From NCBI RefSeq assembly GCF_000025885.1, contig NC_014011.1:1488001-1552000 (forward strand): 64,000 bases of DNA, written 5' to 3'. Positions 55,801 to 63,290 of this stretch are shown piece after piece. Position numbers and translations under genes: made by a program. A model generated the notes under the pieces. It saw nothing but the letters and a program-made list of their open reading frames with translations, did no database searches and had not been told where the DNA came from. The stretch comes from Aminobacterium colombiense DSM 12261 (GTDB taxonomy: Bacteria > Synergistota > Synergistia > Synergistales > Aminobacteriaceae). Positions within the stretch are counted from its first letter, which is position 1. Every line of letters begins with the position of its first letter.

Positions 55801-55939
55801 CGGCAATAAATTCGATTGGCTGAGTATACTTCTGGGTGCTTTTTTAGCGAGATGCGATGGCGCCTTCAATATGCTTCGGATCGGCAGAGGGCTTACGAGA
55901 ACGAAAGGGTTCACATGGGGAACATACTTATGCTAACTC

Positions 55940-56015
55940 TGGAGCCGGCGGGCGGACTCGAACCGCCGACCTGCGCATTACGAGTGCGCTGCTCTACCAA
56001 CTGAGCTACACCGGC
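55940..56015 (-). tRNA. tRNA-Thr (anticodon CGT)
   Basis: The minus strand folds as a complete 76-base tRNA with an encoded CCA end. The acceptor arms are GCCGGTG and CGCCGGC, and the anticodon stem GCGCA/TGCGC encloses CTCGTAA, giving CGT. A TTCGAGT T-loop follows. It is last in a three-tRNA unit and abuts the putative island. Confidence 0.97.
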
Positions 56016-56030
56016 AGATAAATTGAAAAA

Positions 56031-56108
56031 TGGCGGTCCCAACGGGATTTGAACCCGTGTCGCAGCCTTGAAAGGGCTGTGTCCTAGACCACTGGACGAT
56101 GGGACCGC
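56031..56108 (-). tRNA. tRNA-Glu (anticodon TTC)
   Basis: The minus strand folds as a 78-base tRNA with encoded CCA. The anticodon stem CAGCC/GGCTG encloses CTTTCAA, giving TTC. It lies 15 bases upstream of tRNA-Thr in transcription order. Confidence 0.97.
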
Positions 56109-56110
56109 TA

Positions 56111-56186
56111 TGGTGAGCCGTGTGGGAGTCGAACCCACGACGCCCGGATTAAAAGTCCGGTGCTCTGCCGACTGAGCTAACGGCTC
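56111..56186 (-). tRNA. tRNA-Lys (anticodon TTT)
   Basis: The minus strand folds as a 76-base tRNA with encoded CCA. The anticodon stem CCGGA/TCCGG encloses CTTTTAA, giving TTT. It is the first gene of the tRNA unit, two bases from tRNA-Glu. Confidence 0.97.
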
Positions 56187-56223
56187 GTGCATTCGACCTG
56201 TTACTGCCGTTACGCAAGGGTTT

Positions 56224-56251
56224 ATTCTACAGAAAAAACGCCGCAAGTCAA
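56224..56251 (-). promoter_or_regulatory. Strong promoter of the tRNA unit
   Basis: On the minus strand TTGACT (56251-56246) and TAGAAT (56229-56224) are 16 bases apart. Each has five of six consensus positions. The -10 lies 38 bases before the tRNA-Lys 5' end, a normal leader for tRNA transcripts. Confidence 0.8.
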
Positions 56252-56344
56252 GCCCTTTTTAAAAATCTCAGGATTGAAAGTTTTCTGACAAGGGGAATCT
56301 CGGCCTGTAAAATAGCTTTTGCCTGCCTTTATTTGGTTTCATAT

Positions 56345-57745
56345 TCAACTGGAAGAGCAGGCGTTATCTCTCTTCTTTTGATACGCGAGCCACCCATCCC
56401 CTTCTTCTATTTGCCGCTCTACACATATAAAACCTGTTCCTCCATAGGTTTGCCGCCTGGCGACACTCTCTTTAAGAGAAAGAATGGATAAAAGGTCTTC
56501 TTTCGCTTCTGGAATAATAGCTTTCCATTCAGACAGGGTCAGATCCAGAAGAGACCGCCCGTTATCGAGACAATAGCGAACAAGCTGTCCGGCTTTCCAA
56601 TGAGCGTCTCTGAAAGGAACACCTTCCTTAACCAGATACTCGGCCACATCGGTAGCAAGGATCATACCATTTTCCATTCCTAAAACAGCTCTTTTTTCAT
56701 CAACTTCTACACGAGACAAAAACTCTGGCAGAATTTCTATAATCGAGAGAATAACGGCAAGAGATGCCAGAAGACCTCGTTTATCTTCCTGCAAATCCCG
56801 ATTATATGTCATGGGCAGTCCTTTTAGCATAACAAGCAAATCAACGAAGTGTCCTATGATTTGTCCTGTCCTTCCACGGGTCAGCTCCAATACGTCAGGA
56901 TTTTTCTTCTGGGGCATCATGCTTGAGCCCGTGCAGAAAGCGTCAGGAAGTTTAAGCCAGCCAAATTCCTGACTATTGTAAATAATAAAATCCTCGGCCA
57001 ATCTGCTGCAATGTATTGCAAACACCGCCGCAAAATAGTGATAATCAAATAAATAATCTCTATGGGCTACAGAATCAAGACTGTTCTCCGTCGGGTTCTT
57101 AAATCCAAGCTCCTTTGCAGTATAAAAACGATCAAGAGGCAATGTTGAACCCGCAAGGGCCCCTGCGCCAAGAGGGCAATCTTCCAGTGAGCCCAGAGCA
57201 GCCCGAAGACGGATGCAATCCCTTCGAAATGCCTGAAAATGGGACATCCAGTAATGGCCCATGCTTACTGGCTGAGCCTGCTGCAAGTGAGTGTATCCCG
57301 GAACAACAATATGGCGATGAGCATGGGCTCTTTCCAGAATAGCCTCAAGAAGGGTGAACATGCCTTGTTGAACCTTTTGCAGTCTATCACGCAAATAAAG
57401 GCGCAACGTCGTAGCAATCTGGTCGTTGCGGCTACGCCCAGTATGAAGCTTCGCCCCCAGAGGTCCGAGCAATTGGGTAAGACGGTGCTCTATGTTCATA
57501 TGCACATCTTCTAATTCAATAGAGGGGGTAAAACTTTTCTCTTCTATTTCCTGTAAGACCTGACGAAGTCCGCCTTCTATTTTTTCTCCTTCGTCAGGGG
57601 ACAAAAGACCGGCAGAAACAAGCATTCTCCCATGGGCGATGCTCCCCTGGATATCAAAGGGAGCAAGGCACCAGTCCAGATCAAGAGACTGGGTGTAGTT
57701 CAAAACGATTTCTGCTGTTTCTTCACTAAAGCGCCCTTTCCACAT
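56345..57745 (-). CDS. argH: Argininosuccinate lyase
   Basis: A 466-residue ArgH of normal length. The family signature GSSMMPQKKNPD is near residue 280, with HTGRSRNDQIATTLRLYLRD (catalytic region) near 105 and GYTHLQQAQPVS near 155. It splits argininosuccinate to arginine and fumarate. It overlaps the DUF501 gene end by 20 bases. No other arginine gene is in the window. Confidence 0.96.
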   Translation of the reverse strand: MWKGRFSEETAEIVLNYTQSLDLDWCLAPFDIQGSIAHGRMLVSAGLLSPDEGEKIEGGLRQVLQEIEEKSFTPSIELEDVHMNIEHRLTQLLGPLGAKLHTGRSRNDQIATTLRLYLRDRLQKVQQGMFTLLEAILERAHAHRHIVVPGYTHLQQAQPVSMGHYWMSHFQAFRRDCIRLRAALGSLEDCPLGAGALAGSTLPLDRFYTAKELGFKNPTENSLDSVAHRDYLFDYHYFAAVFAIHCSRLAEDFIIYNSQEFGWLKLPDAFCTGSSMMPQKKNPDVLELTRGRTGQIIGHFVDLLVMLKGLPMTYNRDLQEDKRGLLASLAVILSIIEILPEFLSRVEVDEKRAVLGMENGMILATDVAEYLVKEGVPFRDAHWKAGQLVRYCLDNGRSLLDLTLSEWKAIIPEAKEDLLSILSLKESVARRQTYGGTGFICVERQIEEGDGWLAYQKKRDNACSSS

Positions 57746-58358
57746 TCCTTCCCCCTCCTTTTATAAAACATGGGTAGCACTCTGGAACGGGGCAGCTAAC
57801 CTGTTGCAGGTTTTGATGAAGCCACTCTCCGGCAGGGTGTGTTCTCAGCGCTAGCCATGAAGCGACATGAAGATGAAGACATTTTACTTTAAAAGAATTT
57901 TTATCCTGAATCCCTCCTACCCCTCCCCGACGCAAAGCCTTCCATAATGAAGGCCGTCTTTTTTGAAGGTACATTCTTTGGGCCGGAGGAAAAAGGGACA
58001 TGCGTATATTCATATGAAGCACATGGTAAAGAACCCAATCATGGAGAGAAACCCTTTTCTGTAGATATTCTTCTAAAGCCTTCACGCCCTGTTGAGATTC
58101 AAGTTCGCCGCACTTCTGAATGAGATAGGGACACGTTAACCAAAAAGACGTGGGGAAAGGCCTTTTCTTCACCATTGGCCTGCATAGGAGAACTTGTGGA
58201 GCCCCCCATTGGCAGTAATAGGTTACTCCTGCCACGATGTCGTTTTTAAACTTGCGATGAACCATTTGACGCTTCACAATTTCAGTATCTTCTTTCGTAA
58301 GGCTCCAATACAAAGCAGGGGAGCTTAAGCTCCCCTGCTTTGTTATTATTCGGGTCAT
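57726..58358 (-). CDS. DUF501 domain protein
   Basis: A protein of up to 210 residues in the DUF501 family, found beside ppx or eno genes in Actinobacteria and in some other phyla. Recognised pieces are FPTSFWLTCPYLIQKCGELE and KVKCLHLHVASWLALRTHP, and several cysteines recur in family positions. No function is known. The start is uncertain: the ATG at 58358 overlaps the S1 protein stop (ATGA), but its first 18 codons run through a 34-base perfect palindrome, whereas the family similarity begins only near TKEDTEIVKRQ. A TTG within the palindrome, or a GTG or ATG after it, is possible. Confidence 0.75.
   Translation of the reverse strand: MTRIITKQGSLSSPALYWSLTKEDTEIVKRQMVHRKFKNDIVAGVTYYCQWGAPQVLLCRPMVKKRPFPTSFWLTCPYLIQKCGELESQQGVKALEEYLQKRVSLHDWVLYHVLHMNIRMSLFPPAQRMYLQKRRPSLWKALRRGGVGGIQDKNSFKVKCLHLHVASWLALRTHPAGEWLHQNLQQVSCPVPECYPCFIKGGGRNVERAL
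58310..58343 (-). terminator. 34-base perfect palindrome at the start of the DUF501 gene
   Basis: The arms ACAAAGCAGGGGAGCTT and AAGCTCCCCTGCTTTGT pair fully. It lies about ten bases after the S1 protein stop on the minus strand. No T-run follows on the minus strand (ATTGG), while on the plus strand TTATTATT follows. It may be a terminator, an attenuator or a protein-binding site. Confidence 0.5.
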
Positions 58359-58774
58359 TTGCTTCTTTTGCTCCGTTTTTTGCTCGCTTTCGCATTATTT
58401 AACTTGCTATTGAGATCCGCTATTTTCTGATCGCTAATTTTTAGGAAATTTGATAGCTTTTTTTCAAAGTTATCCTCTGTCTCTTTAGGAGCAGAAGGAG
58501 CAACAGGAGGACGTTCTTCCATTTTTTTCAAGGAAAGATCAATCCGGTTTTTTTCGTCAATCTTGATCACTTTCGCCGTTACCTTCTTGCCGACCTCAAG
58601 AACATCTTCCACTTTCTTAACATAGCTATACGAGAGTTCTGAAATGTGAATCATCGCTCTCTGTCCCGTGGAAAGGCGTACAAAAGCACCATAAGGCATG
58701 ATCTGCTCCACTTCACATTCGACCGTATCCCCGACACTCACGGGAGCCTGGTCACTCCTCTTATCTTCTACCAT
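58355..58774 (-). CDS. S1 RNA-binding domain protein
   Basis: A 139-residue protein. One S1 domain covers about residues 12-80, with VGDTVECEVEQIMPYGAFVR and IKIDEKNRIDLSLKKMEE. The rest is a lysine- and serine-rich tail ending KKRSKRSK. It resembles the YabR / general-stress-protein-13 group, which binds RNA and the ribosome. It overlaps the start of the DUF501 gene and lies downstream of a -10 box at 58851-58856. Confidence 0.82.
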   Translation of the reverse strand: MVEDKRSDQAPVSVGDTVECEVEQIMPYGAFVRLSTGQRAMIHISELSYSYVKKVEDVLEVGKKVTAKVIKIDEKNRIDLSLKKMEERPPVAPSAPKETEDNFEKKLSNFLKISDQKIADLNSKLNNAKASKKRSKRSK

Positions 58775-58850
58775 CAGTTTTTCTACCCTCCAGAAGGCTA
58801 ATATAAAATCTTTTTTAAAAACTAGTTAGACAAAAAAGATCTGTTTTGGA

Positions 58851-58859
58851 ATTATACCA
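58851..58859 (-). promoter_or_regulatory. Extended -10 promoter element for the S1 protein gene
   Basis: TGGTATAAT on the minus strand is an extended -10 motif with a perfect TATAAT, about 77 bases before the start. No good -35 is seen. The gap also contains a short AT-rich inverted repeat. Confidence 0.5.
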
Positions 58860-58956
58860 AATTACCGGCGTTCCAGTCTCTTTAATATCCCATTCTTATT
58901 CGAAGCAATTTATATTATATAGATACCGTGCCTCTATTGGTGAACTATGGAACAAT

Positions 58957-59319
58957 CTAGGCCAAGGCCCTGCTCAAAGCTTCCACTACCCGATCCGGCT
59001 GAAAAGGCTTCACAATAAAATCCAGCGCTCCGGCTTTGATCGCCTCTCTGACCATAGGTTGCTGTCCCATGGCACTCACCATAATAATCTTGGCCTCAGG
59101 ATCTAAAGCTCTTATGGCCCTGAGCGCATCAATGCCATCCATCTTCGGCATTGATATATCCATTGTCACGATGTCAGGATGAAGCCTCTGATAAGCTTCC
59201 ACCGCAACTTTCCCATTCTCAGCTTCTCCTACAACCTCAAAATTATTATTTAAAAGAATATCTTTCAGTATTATCCTCATAAAAACGGCGTCGTCAACTA
59301 CGAGCACTCTTTTTCCCAT
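58957..59319 (-). CDS. cheY: CheY-like response regulator
   Basis: A 120-residue single receiver domain. The acidic pocket is Asp9 and Asp10 in LVVDD, the phosphorylated Asp54 is in VTMDIS, and Lys104 is in IVKPF. No output domain follows, so it most likely acts by protein contact, as CheY does at the flagellar motor. No kinase or flagellar gene is in the window. It is preceded by a hairpin after codY and has an AGGAGAGATGA ribosome site. The CheY name is by likeness only. Confidence 0.85.
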   Translation of the reverse strand: MGKRVLVVDDAVFMRIILKDILLNNNFEVVGEAENGKVAVEAYQRLHPDIVTMDISMPKMDGIDALRAIRALDPEAKIIMVSAMGQQPMVREAIKAGALDFIVKPFQPDRVVEALSRALA

Positions 59320-59362
59320 GCATTCATCTCTCCTGTGTTGTGCTCCACTCGAAAGGGAAAGG

Positions 59363-59396
59363 ACAGTGAAAGGGGCTGATCAGCCCCTTTCACTGT
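59363..59396 (-). terminator. 34-base perfect palindrome between codY and the CheY-like gene
   Basis: The arms ACAGTGAAAGGGGCTGA and TCAGCCCCTTTCACTGT pair fully. It starts just after the codY stop. On the minus strand it is followed by TCCTTTCCC rather than a clean T-run. It probably ends or dampens codY operon transcription before the CheY-like gene. Confidence 0.6.
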
Positions 59397-59403
59397 TTTA
59401 TTG

Positions 59404-60249
59404 TTAATTATTCTGGGTAAGAACCATCCCAAGTTCTTCTATAAAAAGAGGACTTAATATCTTAATAAAGGTTCCTTTCATGCCAAGGCTTCTGCTTTCG
59501 ATAATCCCAGCGCTTTCCAGCTTTCTCAAGGCATTTACAATGACACTTCTTGTAACTCCCACACGATCCGCCACTTTGCTTGCAATGACGACTCCTTCAT
59601 AAGTTCCAAGCTCTGCGATGATATGCTTTACAGACTCTACTTCGGAGTAGGATAGAGCACGCATAGCCATCTGTACCACAAGGCGTTCTCTCGCCCGTTC
59701 TTCTATACTTCGTGTTCGATCATGGAGTATTTCGATACCTACGAGAGTGGCAAGATATTCTGCCAAAATGAGATCTTTCATGTAGAAGGGGTTGAAGAAC
59801 CTTACGAGAAGCAATGTCCCCAGCCGTTCTGCCGCGCTATAGATAGGAACATACAATAGATGCTTTTCTGGAGCTTCCTTCGAGGCGACCTCATCATCGA
59901 AAAGATATCCATCTGTTTCACTCAAAATGGACTCTCTGTGCTGGTTCATTTTTTCCACAAAACTTTCTGGCATATATCCCCTTTCAAGGAAATTCGCCAC
60001 TGCTTCTGAATGATACTCGCTAACCCATGAATGCACTAGTATCCGCCCTTCTCTGTTAATGATATAGACATTGGCTGTTGAGAATTCACAAAGAAGTTTT
60101 GCCAGTTTGCTATAATCTGGTTTCGTCCCTTCCCGCCGACTCTGAAGGGCCCTGCCTACCTGGCGAGTCTTATCAAGCAAATCTTTCATTGCTGGGTCAT
60201 CAACTATTCCAATCTTATTCTCTGCTACTTTTTTGTCACTTTTTACCAT
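59404..60249 (-). CDS. codY: Global GTP/branched-chain amino acid-sensing regulator CodY
   Basis: A protein of about 281 residues. A GAF-like N-terminal domain (residues 1-150) is followed by the highly conserved CodY winged helix-turn-helix, with ASKVADRVGVTRSVIVNALR and SAGIIESRSLGMKGTFIKIL. The HTH is near identical to Firmicutes CodY. The N-terminal domain is more diverged but keeps the ligand pocket layout. The ATG at 60249 has AGGAGG eight bases before it; an in-frame ATG at 60267 does not. CodY represses transport and metabolic genes when branched-chain amino acids and GTP are plentiful. It is the last gene of the xerC-hslV-hslU-codY operon. Confidence 0.93.
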   Translation of the reverse strand: MVKSDKKVAENKIGIVDDPAMKDLLDKTRQVGRALQSRREGTKPDYSKLAKLLCEFSTANVYIINREGRILVHSWVSEYHSEAVANFLERGYMPESFVEKMNQHRESILSETDGYLFDDEVASKEAPEKHLLYVPIYSAAERLGTLLLVRFFNPFYMKDLILAEYLATLVGIEILHDRTRSIEERARERLVVQMAMRALSYSEVESVKHIIAELGTYEGVVIASKVADRVGVTRSVIVNALRKLESAGIIESRSLGMKGTFIKILSPLFIEELGMVLTQNN

Positions 60250-60270
60250 TTCCGATCCCTCCTGCATGAT

Positions 60271-61677
60271 TTAAAGCAAATACTTTCGTAAGTCTGTGTC
60301 TTCCATAAGAGGCGAAAGCCTCTCCTTTACAAACTGAGCGTTAATATCAACCACTTCACCTTGCCGCTCTGGCGCAGTAAAACTAATTTCTTCGAGAAGC
60401 TGCTCCACCATGGTATGGAGTCGCCGGGCTCCTATATTCTCCATCTCAGCATTCATTTTTTCGGCCATTGCCGCTATTTCCTCAATGGCATCTTCTGAAA
60501 ACCGCACTTCAATGCGCTCTGTGCTTAAAAGTGCCTGATATTGCTTAATTAAACTGTTTTCGGGCTCCACAAGTATGCGGGCCAACTCTTCTCTCCCAAG
60601 GGGCTGCAATTCCACCCGAATGGGGAAACGGCCCTGGAGTTCCGGTACCAGGTCTGAGGGCTTAACACTTGAGAATGCCCCTGCTGCAATAAAGAGGATA
60701 TGATCTGTTTTTACCGTGCCGTATTTTGTCTGCACGGTAGATCCTTCTACGATAGGGAGAAGGTCTCGTTGCACTCCTTCTCGACTTACATCAGGACCGC
60801 TGGAAGTTCCTCGAGCAACCACCTTATCTATCTCATCAATGAATATAATGCCCTCTTCCTGGGCCTTATCCAGTGCTTCTCTGGCTACAGACTCCATATC
60901 TATCAGTTTTTCTGCTTCTTCTGCCTGTAGGAGTTTCTTTCCATCTGATACTTTCATTCGACGCTTTTTTGTTTTTTTAGGAAGCAATCCACTCAGCATT
61001 TCATTTATATTCATACCCATGGAATCCATCCCTGCTCCTCCAAGAATAGGAATGCCCATGGACGCGCTCTCAGCAACTTCCAGCTCTACTTCCCGCTCAT
61101 CAAGCTTTCCAGCCTTAAGAAGGGCATAGACCTTATTTCTTGTAGACTCCCGGATGGTGTCTTCTTCCTGAGGCGGCGTTTCTTCAGCTTCCTTACCTGA
61201 AAATATTTTCATAAAATCCGGCATAGATGTCTTTCGCTCCGGCCGTGGCAGCAAGGCATCCACAAGCCGCCATTCCGCCCGTTCCTCTGCAGGACCTTGA
61301 ACTTCTTCTATTTTTACCCTCTTCACCATGGCTACTGCTGTTTCTACGAGGTCGCGTATCATGGAGTCTACATCCCGTCCAACGTAGCCCACTTCAGTAA
61401 ATTTCGTCGCTTCCACTTTCACAAATGGGGCCAAAACGAGATCGGCCAGACGCCTTGCAATCTCTGTTTTTCCTACACCTGTAGGCCCCACCATGAGGAT
61501 ATTCTTCGGCGCCACTTCATTTGCAAGATCCCGGGGCAAATTTCGCCGGCGCATTCTGTTACGAAGAGCTATGGCAACAGCTCTCTTCGCCTTTTCCTGC
61601 CCCACGATATATCTATCGAGGCACTCCACAATCATGCGGGGCGTCAGATCCTGTTTGTCATCGGCCAGAATGATCAT
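60271..61677 (-). CDS. hslU: HslU (ClpY) ATPase subunit of the HslUV protease
   Basis: A 468-residue AAA+ ATPase. [20 protein letters not shown] is the Walker A region, [11 protein letters not shown] is the pore-loop motif, the I-domain follows, and [10 protein letters not shown] is the Walker B. The C-terminal LRKYLL docks into HslV. It unfolds substrates for HslV. The start overlaps hslV by four bases. Confidence 0.96.
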   Translation of the reverse strand: MIILADDKQDLTPRMIVECLDRYIVGQEKAKRAVAIALRNRMRRRNLPRDLANEVAPKNILMVGPTGVGKTEIARRLADLVLAPFVKVEATKFTEVGYVGRDVDSMIRDLVETAVAMVKRVKIEEVQGPAEERAEWRLVDALLPRPERKTSMPDFMKIFSGKEAEETPPQEEDTIRESTRNKVYALLKAGKLDEREVELEVAESASMGIPILGGAGMDSMGMNINEMLSGLLPKKTKKRRMKVSDGKKLLQAEEAEKLIDMESVAREALDKAQEEGIIFIDEIDKVVARGTSSGPDVSREGVQRDLLPIVEGSTVQTKYGTVKTDHILFIAAGAFSSVKPSDLVPELQGRFPIRVELQPLGREELARILVEPENSLIKQYQALLSTERIEVRFSEDAIEEIAAMAEKMNAEMENIGARRLHTMVEQLLEEISFTAPERQGEVVDINAQFVKERLSPLMEDTDLRKYLL

Positions 61678-62216
61678 TCTCCAATCACCTCTACCGTTAT
61701 TTCCTTATCTGTATAAATACAAATATCCGCCGCAATCTCAATGGCCCTGCGAGCTATGTCAGACGCTTTTTTGTCACTGGACTCCATAAAGGCCCGTGCG
61801 GCGGCCAAGGCAAAACCAGCACCAGATCCAATAGCAGCCACATTATTTTCAGGCTCGAGGACATCTCCAGCACCAGAAAGCAAGAGCGTATGTTCTTCAT
61901 CTGCCACCAGCATAAGAGCCTCAAGTTTTCTTAAAGCCCTGTCCAAACGCCACTCTTTTACCAAAGAGACAGCTGCTCTCATTAGATCTCCGCTATTTTC
62001 TTCCAGCCTGGCCTCAAAACGCTCTAAAAGGGTCATGGCATCAGCTGTGCTTCCCGCGAAACCGGCGAGAACCTTGCCTTTATAGAGTCGACGGACCTTA
62101 CGGGCCCCCGCTTTTATAATCTGGTCTCCCAGGGTAACCTGTCCATCACCGGCCATTGCCACTGAATTTTCTTGTCTTACACATAAAATCGTAGTTCCTT
62201 TAAACAGCTTAATCAT
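61674..62216 (-). CDS. hslV: HslV (ClpQ) protease subunit
   Basis: A 180-residue proteasome-like subunit with [20 protein letters not shown] near the start. The catalytic Thr would be exposed after a seven-residue propeptide (MIKLFKG), in contrast to the Ser of Bacillus Clp[16 protein letters not shown] is the conserved C-terminal block. It overlaps xerC by eight bases and hslU by four, so the three are co-translated. Confidence 0.96.
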   Translation of the reverse strand: MIKLFKGTTILCVRQENSVAMAGDGQVTLGDQIIKAGARKVRRLYKGKVLAGFAGSTADAMTLLERFEARLEENSGDLMRAAVSLVKEWRLDRALRKLEALMLVADEEHTLLLSGAGDVLEPENNVAAIGSGAGFALAAARAFMESSDKKASDIARRAIEIAADICIYTDKEITVEVIGE

Positions 62217-63102
62217 CTCCCCTAGTTCTCGGAAAAGCCTCTATATAACTTTGTTTTAAATGCTCGGCCGTTACTGTGAGATACCGTTGGGTGGTGATAA
62301 GACTTTCGTGACCCAACAACTCTTGCACGACACGGATAGAGGCGCCTCCTTCAAGCATGTGAGTGGCAAAACTATGGCGCAACATGTGGGGCGTCACACC
62401 AGATAGGCCTGCGCGTTTAGCGGCTCGATCGACAATCCTGCCAACTGTTCGAACTGTAAGATGACTCCCTTCTTCTCCGGTAAAAAGAAAAATACCCATT
62501 TGGCAACTATCTCGCCAGTTATAGAGAGCCTTTATAGCCATCTTTCCGACAGGGATCATGCGTTCCTTATTCCCCTTGCCCCGCACACGCACCCATCTCT
62601 CCGCAAAATCTATATCTTCCCAGCGAAGGACCACTAGTTCGCCGATCCTGAGGCCGCAGCCATAGAGCAATTCCAGAACAGCTTTATCACGAAGAGGATC
62701 AGCGCTCTTTGCACATCCCACTTCTATAAGCCTTGATACCTGCTCAACACTTAACGCGCGAGGCAACCGTCCCGGCAGACGCGGCCCCTTAACATTTTTT
62801 GCCGGATCCTTCCCCACCAGTTTTTTATCTACAAGAAAGGCAAACCAGTTTTTTATAGCTGAAAGCTTTCTCGCAACAGAGGATCTTGCATATCCAAAAG
62901 AGGCAAGAACACGCAAGTATTCTCGAATAATGCGAGTATCGACCTCAGACAGAAGGGTAACATTCTGTTCTAGAAGGTAATTGACAAACTGATTGAGATC
63001 AACAGCATAATTCTCTATTGTATACATTGACATACTTTTGGCAAAACGCATCTGTTCCAAATAATAATCCAGCGCAAAAGATAACTTTTCAACCATAACC
63101 AT
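62209..63102 (-). CDS. xerC: Tyrosine recombinase XerC (CodV)
   Basis: A 297-residue tyrosine recombinase. It has an N-terminal SAM-like domain and a catalytic domain with Arg in [26 protein letters not shown] and [12 protein letters not shown], giving the R-H-R-H-Y set. It resolves chromosome dimers at dif with XerD. It opens the codY operon, as CodV does in Bacillus. It is a housekeeping copy rather than a phage integrase by this placement. The start is preceded by a CodY-box-like site about 80 bases upstream. Confidence 0.93.
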   Translation of the reverse strand: MVMVEKLSFALDYYLEQMRFAKSMSMYTIENYAVDLNQFVNYLLEQNVTLLSEVDTRIIREYLRVLASFGYARSSVARKLSAIKNWFAFLVDKKLVGKDPAKNVKGPRLPGRLPRALSVEQVSRLIEVGCAKSADPLRDKAVLELLYGCGLRIGELVVLRWEDIDFAERWVRVRGKGNKERMIPVGKMAIKALYNWRDSCQMGIFLFTGEEGSHLTVRTVGRIVDRAAKRAGLSGVTPHMLRHSFATHMLEGGASIRVVQELLGHESLITTQRYLTVTAEHLKQSYIEAFPRTRGDD

Positions 63103-63180
63103 ATTTTATCATTCTTTTCCTGCTACTTGATACTTTTCTAAAGAATCAGAATGCCATAAAATTGCAACTTTTGCAACTTG

Positions 63181-63195
63181 AATTGTCAGAAAAAT
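63181..63195 (-). promoter_or_regulatory. Candidate CodY-binding box upstream of xerC-hslVU-codY
   Basis: On the minus strand ATTTTTCTGACAATT matches the CodY consensus AATTTTCWGAAAATT at 13 of 15 positions. It lies 79 bases before the xerC start, within the 188-base gap after trmFO. Since CodY is encoded at the end of this operon, autoregulation is the simple reading. Confidence 0.5.
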
Positions 63196-63290
63196 GCCAA
63201 GGATACAACAACGAAAAAGTTTAACAATCATTGGAATTGATTATTATACATTATACAACAATAGTCTATTAGGAAAATAGGGGGGAAGTC

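Noticed and set aside
62209-63102. XerC as integrase of a mobile element
   Set aside because: It is the first gene of a conserved xerC-hslVU-codY operon with four- to eight-base overlaps, so it is a housekeeping copy.
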